Notes: a model not told the origin generated them from the sequence alone. Positions 9,093 to 17,556 are shown, numbered from the stretch's first letter. The stretch is 64,000 bases of DNA from Ralstonia sp. UBA689 (GCF_002298975.1 NZ_DBMV01000044.1:28662-92661), one strand, 5' to 3'. A program made the numbers and translations.

Positions 9093-9168
9093 TGGTGCCG
9101 GCTGCAGGACTCGAACCCGCCACCTGATGATTACAAATCAACTGCTCTACCTGATGAGCTAAGCCGGC
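9093..9168 (-). tRNA. tRNA-Thr (anticodon UGU)
   Basis: The minus strand gives a 76-nt cloverleaf. The acceptor stem GCCGGCT pairs with AGCCGGC and is followed by an encoded ACCA. The D-arm reads TAGCTCATCAGGTAGAGCA, the anticodon arm TTGATTTGTAATCA holds anticodon TGT, and the T-arm is GGCGGGTTCGAACCCTGC with a mismatch-tolerant stem. It charges threonine for ACA codons (and others by wobble). Its 3' end faces the integrase fragment, which suggests that it served as an attachment site. Confidence 0.95.
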
Positions 9169-9179
9169 AAAGAACCGCG

Positions 9180-9185
9180 ATTCTA
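9180..9185 (-). promoter_or_regulatory. Possible -10 box of tRNA-Thr
   Basis: TAGAAT on the minus strand lies 11 bases upstream of the tRNA 5' end. No clear -35 is seen; it would fall inside the end of sspB. Confidence 0.35.
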
Positions 9186-9197
9186 GCGCAACATGTG

Positions 9198-9695
9198 CTA
9201 CTTGACGACCTTCAGTGAAGGTTTGCCACCAATACGCGGCACGTTGGGGGGTGTCGGCTCGTCATCTGGACCACTTTCAACCTCTGCGGCAACCGGTGCG
9301 GGCGCCGGTTCAGAATCCACCGCCGCCAGCTTGGGCGGCGGATTATTCTCGCGTTCGGTTGCTGCCTGCGTGGTCGGCGTGCTGCGTTCGACCGGGAAGG
9401 CCATGCCCTGCCCGTTCTCGCGCGCGTAGACGGCGAGCACATTGTCGACCGGCACCTCGATCTTGCGGGACACGCCCGAGAAGCGCGCGTGGAACGTGAT
9501 CCACTCGTTGCCCATGTCGAGCTGGCTGGTCGCATCAAAGCTCACGTTGAGCACGATTTCATCGTTCTTGACGAACTCGCGCGGCACGTTGGTGCTGTTG
9601 TCGACGAAGACAGCGATGTACGGCGTAAAGCCGTTGTCCGTGCACCATTCATAGATGGCCCGGATCAGGTAGGGCTTGGTCGAAGTTTCCGGCAT
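9198..9695 (-). CDS. sspB: ClpXP specificity-enhancing factor SspB
   Basis: SspB binds ssrA-tagged proteins and delivers them to the ClpXP protease in the cytoplasm. The 165-residue protein has the folded peptide-binding domain in the first 110 residues (KPYLIRAIYEWCTDNGFTPY, then VPREFVKNDEIVLNVS). A long low-complexity linker rich in Ala, Pro and Glu follows, and the short C-terminal tail KPSLKVVK corresponds to the ClpX-docking tail of the family. It follows sspA on the same strand, the usual pair, about 70 bases downstream, and was probably transcribed with it. Length and layout are normal for Burkholderiales. Confidence 0.95.
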   Translation of the reverse strand: MPETSTKPYLIRAIYEWCTDNGFTPYIAVFVDNSTNVPREFVKNDEIVLNVSFDATSQLDMGNEWITFHARFSGVSRKIEVPVDNVLAVYARENGQGMAFPVERSTPTTQAATERENNPPPKLAAVDSEPAPAPVAAEVESGPDDEPTPPNVPRIGGKPSLKVVK

Positions 9696-9767
9696 GATGG
9701 AATCGGTAACCGTTGGGCGCGGCCGCGGTGGTTCAACTCACCTACACGGCCGGCAACCTGGCGGCGA

Positions 9768-10379
9768 TCAGCGGCGCATCACCTTTTCCGACGGGGTCAG
9801 CGCTTCAATATACGCCGGACGGCTGAAGATACGTTCGGCGTATTTCATCAGCGGAGCGGCGTTCTTCGAGACTTCGATGCCGTAGTGGTCCAGGCGCCAC
9901 AGCAGCGGCGCAATCGCCACGTCGAGCATCGAGAACTCTTCGCCCAGCATGTACTTGTTCTTCAGGAAGATAGGAGCAAGCTGCGTCAGGCGGTCACGGA
10001 TGGCGGCACGCGCCTTCTCGTGCGACTTCTCGGCGGCCTTGCCCTTCTCGTTCTCCAGCACGGACACGTGCGTGAAGAGTTCCTTCTCGAAGTTGAACAG
10101 GAACAGGCGGGCGCGGGCACGCTGCACCGGGTCGGCCGGCATCAGTTGCGGGTGCGGGAAGCGCTCGTCGATGTACTCGTTGATGATGTTCGACTCGTAC
10201 AGGATCAGGTCGCGTTCAACCAGGATGGGCACCTGGCCGTACGGGTTCATCACCGCGATGTCTTCCGGCTTGTTGAAGAGATCGACGTCGCGGATCTCGA
10301 AATCCATGCCCTTTTCGAACAGGACGAGGCGGCAACGCTGCGAGAACGGGCAAGTGGTGCCCGAGTACAAGACCATCAT
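9768..10379 (-). CDS. sspA: Stringent starvation protein A, glutathione S-transferase fold
   Basis: SspA is a GST-like protein that binds RNA polymerase and alters transcription during starvation; it usually lacks glutathione transferase activity. The 203-residue protein has the thioredoxin-like N-terminal domain (MVLYSGTTCPFSQRCRLVLF; VPILVERDLILYESNIINEYI) and the helical C-terminal domain. I chose the first of two adjacent ATG codons at 10379, because AAGGAAC lies about ten bases upstream. The frame extends 32 codons further but without a good signal. It lies between petC and sspB, the conserved order petABC-sspAB. Confidence 0.94.
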   Translation of the reverse strand: MMVLYSGTTCPFSQRCRLVLFEKGMDFEIRDVDLFNKPEDIAVMNPYGQVPILVERDLILYESNIINEYIDERFPHPQLMPADPVQRARARLFLFNFEKELFTHVSVLENEKGKAAEKSHEKARAAIRDRLTQLAPIFLKNKYMLGEEFSMLDVAIAPLLWRLDHYGIEVSKNAAPLMKYAERIFSRPAYIEALTPSEKVMRR

Positions 10380-10474
10380 GGTTGTAGTTCCTTGGCGCAT
10401 GGGCCGGGGGCGGCCCGATGACGGTACAACCGCAGCGACAAACCGCATCGCCGCGGCACAAAAGCGAAAAGGCA

Positions 10475-10510
10475 AAGGGCTAGGACCAGTTCAGCACTGG
10501 CCTAGCCCTT
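10475..10510 (-). terminator. Terminator after petC
   Basis: The minus strand forms AAGGGCTAGG...CCTAGCCCTT with a further inner pairing (CCAGTGCT against ACTGG), followed by TGCCTTTT. It lies 19 bases after the petC stop and would end the petABC message before sspA. Confidence 0.75.
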
Positions 10511-10529
10511 GCCCCGGAAAACATGGATT

Positions 10530-11276
10530 TTACTTGATGTCCTTCCAGTAGGCCGCATTCAGGCGCCAGGCCAGCACGAAGAACACGCCGATGAACAGCA
10601 GCACCCACACGCCCAAGCGCTTGCGCAGGTTGCCAGCGGGCTCAGCCATCCAGTCCAGATACGTGACGATATCCGCTACGGCCTGGTCGTACTCGACGGT
10701 GTTCAGCTTGCCTGGCGTGACCTGATCGAAGCCGACCAGCTTGTGTTCGGGCTCGCCGCCATGTTCGGACTTGACCGTCTCGTACCTCGGTACGCGCTGG
10801 CCCTGCAGCTCCCACAGCACGTGCGGCATGCCAACCTTGTCGAACACCAGGTTGTTCCAGCCGGTCGGACGCGTGTCGTCACGGTAGAAGGTGCGCAGGT
10901 AGGTGTAAAGCCAGTCGCTGCCGCGGGCGCGGGCGATCACCGACAGGTCAGGCGGCACGGCGCCAAACCACTTCTTGGCGTCGTCGCGGTCCATGGCGAT
11001 GCGCATCGTATCGCCGACCTTGTCAGACGTGAACAGCAGGTTCTGCTTGATCTGCTCTTCCGACAGGCCAATGTCACGCAGCCGGTTGTAGCGCATCGCG
11101 CTGGCGCCGTGGCAATTCAGACAATAGTTGACGAACAGCTTGGCGCCGCGCTGCAGCGCTGACGCGTCGCTGGACTGGTTGGGTGCCGGATCGAGCGGCA
11201 CGCCGCCCTCGGCGGCCATCACGGGCGCGGCAAACACGAGGCCGGCCAAGGCGAAAATCGCAAGCAGCTTTTTCAT
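10530..11276 (-). CDS. petC: Cytochrome c1 subunit of the bc1 complex
   Basis: Cytochrome c1 takes electrons from the Rieske centre and passes them to soluble cytochrome c in the periplasm. The 248-residue precursor has a signal peptide (MKKLLAIFALAGLVFAAPVM, then AAE), a covalent haem site CLNCH at residues 52-56, and a C-terminal membrane anchor (VWVLLFIGVFFVLAWRLNAA). The start at 11276 has AAGGAC upstream. It is the last gene of petABC, 26 bases after petB, with a terminator behind it. Length and motifs are typical. Confidence 0.97.
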   Translation of the reverse strand: MKKLLAIFALAGLVFAAPVMAAEGGVPLDPAPNQSSDASALQRGAKLFVNYCLNCHGASAMRYNRLRDIGLSEEQIKQNLLFTSDKVGDTMRIAMDRDDAKKWFGAVPPDLSVIARARGSDWLYTYLRTFYRDDTRPTGWNNLVFDKVGMPHVLWELQGQRVPRYETVKSEHGGEPEHKLVGFDQVTPGKLNTVEYDQAVADIVTYLDWMAEPAGNLRKRLGVWVLLFIGVFFVLAWRLNAAYWKDIK

Positions 11277-11302
11277 TCTTGTGTCCTTATCCTCGGCTGG
11301 AA

Positions 11303-12703
11303 TCAGTGCGGCTTGAACGTGACCCGCTCAGGCACCGGCTTGAAGGTCCCGATCTTGCTCCAGATCGGCATCGCGAGGAAGAACGCGAAGTACACGATGG
11401 TACCGATCTGCGAGACGATCGAACCTGCCGGGCTCGGCGGCTGGATACCCAGGTAGCCCAGCACCGCGAAGGCGATCACGAAAATGACCAGCAGGATCTT
11501 GTGGAAACCCGGACGATAGCGGATCGACTTGACCGGCGACTGGTCCAGCCACGGCATGAAGAAGAAGATCACCACCGAACCGCCCATCACCACCACACCC
11601 CAGAACTTGGCGTCGATGAACGCAAAGCCCAGCGCCAGGATCACCGCCACAGCCACCGCCACGCCCTTGACCTTCATGCTCTTGGAACGCACGAACAGCA
11701 GACCCAGCATGATCGCGATGAAGCCCCACAGCCACGGGAGGAAGTCCGACGTGGTCGCGCGCAGCATGGAGTAGAACGGCGTGAAGTACCACACCGGCGC
11801 GATGTGCGGCGGCGTCTTCAGTGAATCCGCCGGGATGAAGTTGTTGGCTTCCAGGAAGTAGCCGCCCATTTCCGGCGCGAAGAAAACAATCGCACTGAAG
11901 ATGAACAGGAACACCGCCACCCCCACGATGTCGTGCACCGAGTAGTACGGGTGGAACGGAATGCCGTCGAGCGGAATACCGCGCTCATCCTTCTTGGCCT
12001 TGATCTCGACGCCGTCCGGGTTGTTCGAGCCCACTTCATGCAGCGCGATGACGTGCGCCACCACCAAGCCCAGCAGCACCAGCGGCACCGCGATGACGTG
12101 GAACGAGAAGAAACGGTTCAGCGTCGCATCCGACACCACGTAATCACCGCGAATCCACAGAGACAGGTCCGGGCCGATCAGCGGAATGGCGGAGAACAGG
12201 TTCACGATCACCTGCGCGCCCCAGTACGACATCTGGCCCCACGGCAGCAGGTAGCCCATAAAGGCTTCGGCCATCAGGCACAGGAAGATCAGGCAGCCGA
12301 AGATCCAGACCAGCTCGCGCGGCTTGCGATACGAGCCGTACAGCATGCCGCGGAACATGTGCAGGTACACGACGATGAAGAACGCCGATGCGCCGGTCGA
12401 GTGCATATACCGCACCAGCCAGCCCCACGGCACCTCGCGCATGAGGAACTCCACGCTCGCATAGGCGACGGGGATGCCGGCGGCGTTGAGCGTGCCATCC
12501 GGCTTGTAGTTCATCACCAGGAAGATGCCCGTGACGATCTGGATCACCAGCACCAGCAGCGCCAGCGAGCCGAAGAAATACCAGAAGTTGAAATTCTTGG
12601 GTGCGTAGTACTCCGACAGATGCGCCTTCCAAGTGTCGGTCAGCGGGAAGCGAGCATCGATCCAGCCCAGCAGCCCGGTTGTCTCCACCTTCTTCTCGGC
12701 CAT
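11303..12703 (-). CDS. petB: Cytochrome b subunit of the bc1 complex
   Basis: This is the membrane core of ubiquinol-cytochrome c reductase, holding two b haems and both quinone sites. The 466-residue protein has about nine to ten membrane segments. The first four-helix bundle carries the paired haem histidines (RYMHSTGASAFFIVVYLHMF and FSFHVIAVPLVLLGLVVAH), and the quinol-oxidation motif is seen as PEMGG rather than PEWY-like. The C-terminal helices form a long tail common in Burkholderiales. The ATG at 12703 was chosen over an in-frame TTG two codons earlier because AAGGAGAGG precedes it. It starts 2 bases after the petA stop, so the two are coupled. Confidence 0.96.
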   Translation of the reverse strand: MAEKKVETTGLLGWIDARFPLTDTWKAHLSEYYAPKNFNFWYFFGSLALLVLVIQIVTGIFLVMNYKPDGTLNAAGIPVAYASVEFLMREVPWGWLVRYMHSTGASAFFIVVYLHMFRGMLYGSYRKPRELVWIFGCLIFLCLMAEAFMGYLLPWGQMSYWGAQVIVNLFSAIPLIGPDLSLWIRGDYVVSDATLNRFFSFHVIAVPLVLLGLVVAHVIALHEVGSNNPDGVEIKAKKDERGIPLDGIPFHPYYSVHDIVGVAVFLFIFSAIVFFAPEMGGYFLEANNFIPADSLKTPPHIAPVWYFTPFYSMLRATTSDFLPWLWGFIAIMLGLLFVRSKSMKVKGVAVAVAVILALGFAFIDAKFWGVVVMGGSVVIFFFMPWLDQSPVKSIRYRPGFHKILLVIFVIAFAVLGYLGIQPPSPAGSIVSQIGTIVYFAFFLAMPIWSKIGTFKPVPERVTFKPH

Positions 12704-12705
12704 GA

Positions 12706-13314
12706 TCAAGCCTCTCCTTTCTCGTCTTTACCGATCACCAGCTTCGTGTCGGACAGGAACATGTACGGCGGGACGTCCAGGTTCTGCGGCGCCGGCTTGT
12801 TCTTGAACACGCGGCCGGCCAGATCGAACGTGGAGCCGTGGCAGGGGCAGACGAAGCCAGGGTCGCCGGCGAGCTGCGGATTGGCACCGGCTACAAACGG
12901 ACCGGACGGCGAGCAACCGAGGTGGGAGCAGATGCCGACCACGACCAGCAGGTCCTTGTGTTCGGCACGAGAGCGGGTTTCGTTCTTGCAGTAGTCCGGT
13001 GTCTTCATCGTGTAAGGCACATCGGACTTGGGGTCGGCGACTTCGGTATCGGTCTTCTTGAGCGATTCCAGCATCTCGGGCGTGCGCTTGAGCAGCCAGA
13101 CAGGCTTCCCGCGCCATTCCACGACCTTCATCTGGCCGGGGGCCAGGTCGCTGACATCCGCCTCTATGGGCGCGCCCGCTGCGCGGGCTTTTTCAGATGG
13201 TGCGAACGTGCAAACGAAAGGGGCCGCCACTGCAACCCCTCCCACACCACCAGCCACGGACGTCGCAATCAACAGATTGCGGCGACCCTTGTCCACGTTT
13301 TGCTGGTCACTCAT
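12706..13314 (-). CDS. petA: Rieske iron-sulfur subunit of the bc1 complex
   Basis: This subunit carries the [2Fe-2S] cluster that accepts the first electron from ubiquinol. The 202-residue protein has a twin-arginine start (DKGRRNLLIATSVAGG, residues 9-24) followed by one membrane anchor, so it is probably exported by the Tat system, whose genes are in this same window. The cluster-binding boxes CSHLGC (129-134) and CPCHG (156-160) are intact. It is the first gene of petABC. The promoter should lie in 13315-13560, between it and the divergent mscL. Confidence 0.97.
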   Translation of the reverse strand: MSDQQNVDKGRRNLLIATSVAGGVGGVAVAAPFVCTFAPSEKARAAGAPIEADVSDLAPGQMKVVEWRGKPVWLLKRTPEMLESLKKTDTEVADPKSDVPYTMKTPDYCKNETRSRAEHKDLLVVVGICSHLGCSPSGPFVAGANPQLAGDPGFVCPCHGSTFDLAGRVFKNKPAPQNLDVPPYMFLSDTKLVIGKDEKGEA

Positions 13315-13559
13315 TCAAGACCCCAGGATGAGAAATCAAGATAGGTTCGCGTCAACCAAAAATTATACCCGAGCGTACCTGACCGACGATAGCGGTCGCA
13401 GGGAACGTGGCTTGCAGATATAGTTGACTCACCGATCTCCCGCCAGCCCAGTGCCGGCGCGGCTTCGGAGTGTCTCCTACAAACTCGCTTTCAACAATTC
13501 AGGTCAACGAATCAGCAGCTTGACCGTTTGTGTCGAATCAAACAATCCGGAGAAAACCG

Positions 13560-13994
13560 ATGGCCCTGATGCAAGACTTCAAGAATTTCGCGATGCGCGG
13601 CAACGTGATCGACCTGGCGGTGGGTGTGATCATCGGGGCTGCATTCGGCAAGATCGTCGACTCGCTCGTCAACGATCTGATCATGCCGCTGATCGGCCGC
13701 ATCATCGGCAAGCTCGATTTCTCGAATCTGTACGTCCAGCTCGCCGATGCTCCGGCCGGTGTGCCACAAACGCTGGCCGACCTGAAGAAGGCGGGCGTGC
13801 CGGTTCTCGCGTACGGCAACTTCATCACCGTGGCCGTCAACTTCGTGATCCTGGCGTTCATCGTGTTTCTGATGGTGCGCGCGATCACCCGCCTGACCGA
13901 ATCCAGCCAGCCGCCCGGCGCCGCCCCGGCCACGCCGGAAGATGTCCTGCTGCTGCGGGAGATCCGTGACAGCCTGAAAGCCAAGAGTCAGTAA
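13560..13994 (+). CDS. mscL: Large-conductance mechanosensitive channel MscL
   Basis: MscL is a homopentameric inner-membrane pore that opens under membrane tension and releases solutes on osmotic downshock. The 144-residue protein has the conserved N-terminal helix and first membrane segment (DFKNFAMRGNVIDLAVGV, then IIGAAFGKIVDSLV), a periplasmic loop, a second membrane segment (FITVAVNFVILAFIVFLMV) and the charged C-terminal helix (VLLLREIRDSL). I chose the ATG at 13560 with GGAGA nine bases upstream over an in-frame start ten codons earlier. It is divergent from petA and convergent with the Nif3 gene. Confidence 0.97.
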   Translation: MALMQDFKNFAMRGNVIDLAVGVIIGAAFGKIVDSLVNDLIMPLIGRIIGKLDFSNLYVQLADAPAGVPQTLADLKKAGVPVLAYGNFITVAVNFVILAFIVFLMVRAITRLTESSQPPGAAPATPEDVLLLREIRDSLKAKSQ

Positions 13995-14007
13995 AGCGAT
14001 CGTTACA

Positions 14008-14754
14008 TCACACTGGATTCGGGATATCGATGAAGGTGTGACGCACCCCGAAGTGCTCGGCGAGGTGGTTGCCGAGCGCTCGCACGCCACCGCGCTCCGT
14101 TGCGTGGTGGCCCGCCCCGATATAGGCAACCCCCGATTCGCGCGCCAGATGCGTGGTCTGCTCGGAGGCCTCACCGCTCAGGTAGACATCTACGCCGGTC
14201 GCGATCGCCGCGTCGAACCAGCCCTGCGCACCGCCTGTGCACCAGCCAACCGTGCGCACCGGCGTGTCCACCTCACCGAGCACCAACGGCGTCCGGCCCA
14301 GCCGTGCCGCTACGGTTTCGGCAAACATGCCCAACGTGGTTGCCTCTGGCAACTCGCCGATCCAGCCCAATTCATCGTCGCCGAAACGGCCTTTGGGCTC
14401 GATGTCCAGCAGGGCGCCCAATTGCGCGTTGTTGCCCAATTCGGGATGCGCATCCAGCGGCAGGTGGTAAGCGAACAGGTTCAGATCGTGGTCAAGAAGC
14501 CGCTTCAAGCGCGCATGCTTCTGCCCGACAATGCGAGCGTCTTCTCCTTTCCAGAAGTAGCCGTGATGCACGAGGATGGCATCGGCACGCGCTTCAATGG
14601 CCGCTTCGAGCAGGGCCAGACTGGCGGTCACGCCAGTCACGACATGCGTGACTGTCTCGCACCCCTGCACTTGCAGCCCGTTGGAGCAATAGTCCCGAAA
14701 ACGGGCCGCCTGCAACAGGTCGTTCAAGTACAATTCAAGTTGTTTTCGATCCAT
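14008..14754 (-). CDS. Nif3-family dinuclear-metal protein (YbgI/DUF34)
   Basis: Nif3/YbgI proteins form toroidal hexamers with a two-metal site; their physiological reaction is not settled, though some members are annotated as GTP cyclohydrolase I type 2. The 248-residue protein has the metal ligands HHG at about residues 63-65, YHLPLDAH at 96-103 and a C-terminal GHHATERGG. Its start lies only 19 bases from the start of the divergent protease gene, so each promoter must overlap the other gene. The length matches the short bacterial form without the inserted domain. Confidence 0.9.
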   Translation of the reverse strand: MDRKQLELYLNDLLQAARFRDYCSNGLQVQGCETVTHVVTGVTASLALLEAAIEARADAILVHHGYFWKGEDARIVGQKHARLKRLLDHDLNLFAYHLPLDAHPELGNNAQLGALLDIEPKGRFGDDELGWIGELPEATTLGMFAETVAARLGRTPLVLGEVDTPVRTVGWCTGGAQGWFDAAIATGVDVYLSGEASEQTTHLARESGVAYIGAGHHATERGGVRALGNHLAEHFGVRHTFIDIPNPV

Positions 14755-14773
14755 TTCGACTCAATTTCGCCCT

Positions 14774-15979
14774 ATGTTGCGCCGCTTTTGGCTATTTTTT
14801 GCGCAGGCCGTCACGGTCGTCCTGGCCATCTGGTTTGTGGTCGCCACCCTTAAACCCGATTGGCTGCAGCGCGGCAGGATGGCGGTGCAGTCCGGCTCGC
14901 CCATTGTCGCGCTCAAGGAAGTCGCACCGAGCGCGCATGGCGGTACGCCAAGCAATTCCTACTCGGAAGCCGCCAAGGTGGCGATGCCGGCGGTGGTCAA
15001 CATCTTCAGCAGCAAGAACGCCCCCAAGCGCAATAGCCCGCAGACCAGTAACGATCCGTGGTTCCGCTTCTTCTTTGGTGATCGCGCCCCCGAGCAGCGC
15101 CAGGAGCCGACAGCCAGCCTGGGCTCCGGCGTGATCGTCAGTTCGGAGGGCTACATTCTAACGAACCACCACGTGGTGGACGGCGCCGACGAGATCGAGG
15201 TCGCCCTGACCGATGGTCGCAAGGCCAACGCCAAAGTGGTGGGCTCCGACCCCGAGACGGATCTTGCCGTCCTGAAGATCGGCCTGCCCAACCTGCCCGC
15301 CATCACGCTGGGCCGCCTGGAAAACGTGCGTGTTGGCGACGTGGTACTCGCGATCGGCAATCCGTTCGGCGTGGGCCAGACGGTCACCATGGGCATCGTC
15401 TCGGCGCTGGGTCGCAGCCATCTGGGCATCAACACCTTCGAGAATTTCATCCAGACCGACGCCGCCATCAACCCCGGCAACTCCGGCGGTGCGCTGGTGG
15501 ACGCCGACGGCAACCTGCTCGGCATCAACACGGCCATCTACTCGCGCTCAGGCGGTTCACTGGGCATCGGCTTTGCGATTCCGGTGTCGGTGGCCAAACA
15601 GGTGATGGAGTCGATCATCTCGACCGGCAGCGTAGTGCGCGGCTGGATCGGCGTCGAACCACAGGACGTGACGCCGGAAATCGCCGAGTCGTTCGGCCTG
15701 TCGCGCAAGAACGGCGCGCTGATCGCCGCGGTGGTCCAGGGCGGTCCAGCCGATCGCGGGGGCGTGCGCCCGGGCGACATCCTCACTAGCGTCAACGGCG
15801 AGTCGATTCCCGACACGACGGCCCTGCTCAACAGCATCGCCCAACTCAAGCCGGGCGCGGAAGCCAAGGTAGCGGTATCGCGCAAGGGTAAATCGGTGGA
15901 GCTGACCGTAGTCGTCGGCAAGCGTCCGGCACCGACCCGACGGAACGTGCCAATGCCTTCGCCGGACGAAGAGCAGTAG
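14774..15979 (+). CDS. Membrane-anchored HtrA/DegS-like serine protease
   Basis: This is an envelope protease of the Do/HtrA family. The 401-residue protein has one N-terminal membrane helix (about 8-26) instead of a cleaved signal, then a trypsin-like domain with catalytic His133 (TNHHVV), Asp163 (TDLAV) and Ser237 (GNSGG). A single PDZ domain follows at about 280-375, and a short polar tail ends the protein. This is the DegS layout; DegP and DegQ usually have two PDZ domains. By analogy it may sense misfolded envelope proteins or cleave an anti-sigma factor, but no such partner is in the window. A strong terminator follows the stop. Confidence 0.93.
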   Translation: MLRRFWLFFAQAVTVVLAIWFVVATLKPDWLQRGRMAVQSGSPIVALKEVAPSAHGGTPSNSYSEAAKVAMPAVVNIFSSKNAPKRNSPQTSNDPWFRFFFGDRAPEQRQEPTASLGSGVIVSSEGYILTNHHVVDGADEIEVALTDGRKANAKVVGSDPETDLAVLKIGLPNLPAITLGRLENVRVGDVVLAIGNPFGVGQTVTMGIVSALGRSHLGINTFENFIQTDAAINPGNSGGALVDADGNLLGINTAIYSRSGGSLGIGFAIPVSVAKQVMESIISTGSVVRGWIGVEPQDVTPEIAESFGLSRKNGALIAAVVQGGPADRGGVRPGDILTSVNGESIPDTTALLNSIAQLKPGAEAKVAVSRKGKSVELTVVVGKRPAPTRRNVPMPSPDEEQ

Positions 15980-16001
15980 GCGCAGGAACTTGAAGCATGC
16001 A

Positions 16002-16030
16002 GACGGCGGCCGATGTGCCGCCGTCTTTTT
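16002..16030 (+). terminator. Rho-independent terminator of the HtrA-like gene
   Basis: GACGGCGGC, a six-base loop, GCCGCCGTC and then TTTTT, 23 bases after the stop codon of the protease gene. Confidence 0.92.
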
Positions 16031-16365
16031 GTCCCCTCGCGCTGAAGGCTGGACGCGCCCCTCGCCTGAAGAGGCCCCGCTCGAAGACGACAATCACTCA
16101 TTCAGAATCAGAACGCAGCTCATACGTCGCGCCAAGCCCTCTATCGCCACCGCCCGGGCACGATGTCCGGGGCAATTGTGCCGACCGAAGAGGCACCGTT
16201 AACCGCGGCAGACGCTCGAATCGCACCCGCAAGCTCGGAAAGAACATTGAGCCCCATCCGGGGACCAACACATCGGCGCTCCGACGATACCGCCGGCAAC
16301 TCGAGCACCTCACCGCCGATCTTCTGCACCGACAACACGACAACTCTCACGCGGGTCGCGCACAA
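16031..16365. other. Unassigned stretch between two convergent terminators
   Basis: This is 335 bases between the terminator of the protease gene and that of the porin. Open frames of 70-130 codons cross it on both strands, but their translations are compositionally odd (rich in Arg, Pro and Ser), have no ribosome site and match no family I recognise. I see no repeat or RNA gene. Confidence 0.5.
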
Positions 16366-16398
16366 AGAAAAACGCCGACCCCTTTCGGGATCGGCGTT
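16366..16398 (-). terminator. Rho-independent terminator of the porin gene
   Basis: On the minus strand AACGCCGATCCCG, a short loop, GGGGTCGGCGTT and then TTTCTTT, about 40 bases after the porin stop. Confidence 0.9.
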
Positions 16399-16437
16399 TA
16401 ACCGTTTAATTCGATGCGCTCTTACGAGCGCGTCAAA

Positions 16438-17556
16438 TTAGAACTTGTGACGCAGGCCAACCACAGCACCAACTTGGTTGTTGGTGTTGCCAGCGCCCGA
16501 GAACACTTGGTTGCTGGACGACTGCAGCGTCGTAGCATTACCCGACGAGGCGCCGTTGAAGCCAGCCACACCCAGCGTCGAACCGTTGCTGTTCTTCGCG
16601 TAGGCCAGGTTGAAGTAAGCGTCAGTGCGCTTCGACAGTGCGTAGTCGGTCGACACAACGAACAGCCACGGGTTACCCGTACCGCTGTTCTTGAACTGCT
16701 GATAGTAAGCCGTACCAGTCAGCGACAGAGCCGGGGTAACTTGGTAACCAGCGCCCAGCCAGTACAGGTTCGAACGCAGGTCGCCACCCACGCCAGCGGC
16801 GTCGTAGTTAGCCTTGTACCAACGATAGCCAGCGTACAGCTTGGCCGGGCCGAAAGCATATGTGCCGCCGATCGTGGCACGCTGTTCCTTACGGCCGCCG
16901 TTCGTCACATAGGCCGTGCTGTTCGTGCTGTCATACACGGCACCCAGCGCGAACGGACCCGCAGCGTAGTTTGCACCCAGGCTCCACTCACGGCCGTTCT
17001 GGGCTGCACCGGCAGTTTCGTTGCCGTTGTAGTTGAACGCATACAGGGCCGAGACGCTCAAGCCACCGAACGTGCCGATGTACTTGACAGAGTTGTCAGC
17101 ACGGCCAGCCATGAACGAGTCTTGCGAGCCAATCGAGTAACGCGTCGCGAGCGCCATCGGATCATAGTTCAGACCAAAGTCGTACAGCAGGTTTTGCTGA
17201 CGACCCAGGGTCAGTTGACCCCACTGACCTTGCAGGCCAACAGTGGCAGTGCGGTTAAACAGGCGATTCGAATCGCTCTGTGCGCCCGTATCCAGCGCAA
17301 AACCGCTTTCCAGATTGAAGATACCCTTCAGGCCGCCGCCCAGATCCTCAGAGCCGCGCAGACCCCAACGGGAAGTAGACATGTTGCCAGCTTGCATAGC
17401 AACACGCGAGTTACCTTGCGTACCAGCAGCATTCGGCACCTTGTTTGCCCACTCGACACCAACGTCGGCCACGCCGTACAGGGTCACGGAGGATTGTGCA
17501 TAGGCGCCACCGGCGGCCAGAGCTGCAACAGCAGCTGCAAACAGTTTCATCTTCAT
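16438..17556 (-). CDS. Gram-negative general porin (trimeric, 16-strand type)
   Basis: This outer-membrane protein forms water-filled channels for small solutes. The 372-residue precursor has a signal peptide (MKMKLFAAAVAALAAGGAYA, cleaved before QSSVTLYG), the typical beta-proteobacterial opening SSVTLYGVADVG, alternating beta-strand residues, the motif FNLESGF and a C-terminal Phe (GLRHKF) needed for assembly. I chose the ATG at 17556, which has AAGGAAAG nine bases upstream, over the much longer open frame. The gene is monocistronic with its own terminator. The ion or solute preference cannot be read from the sequence. Confidence 0.96.
   Translation of the reverse strand: MKMKLFAAAVAALAAGGAYAQSSVTLYGVADVGVEWANKVPNAAGTQGNSRVAMQAGNMSTSRWGLRGSEDLGGGLKGIFNLESGFALDTGAQSDSNRLFNRTATVGLQGQWGQLTLGRQQNLLYDFGLNYDPMALATRYSIGSQDSFMAGRADNSVKYIGTFGGLSVSALYAFNYNGNETAGAAQNGREWSLGANYAAGPFALGAVYDSTNSTAYVTNGGRKEQRATIGGTYAFGPAKLYAGYRWYKANYDAAGVGGDLRSNLYWLGAGYQVTPALSLTGTAYYQQFKNSGTGNPWLFVVSTDYALSKRTDAYFNLAYAKNSNGSTLGVAGFNGASSGNATTLQSSSNQVFSGAGNTNNQVGAVVGLRHKF

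Noticed and set aside
15997..16401. A 134-codon frame between the protease and porin genes
   Set aside because: It crosses a strong terminator, lacks a ribosome site, and its translation has no recognisable domain.
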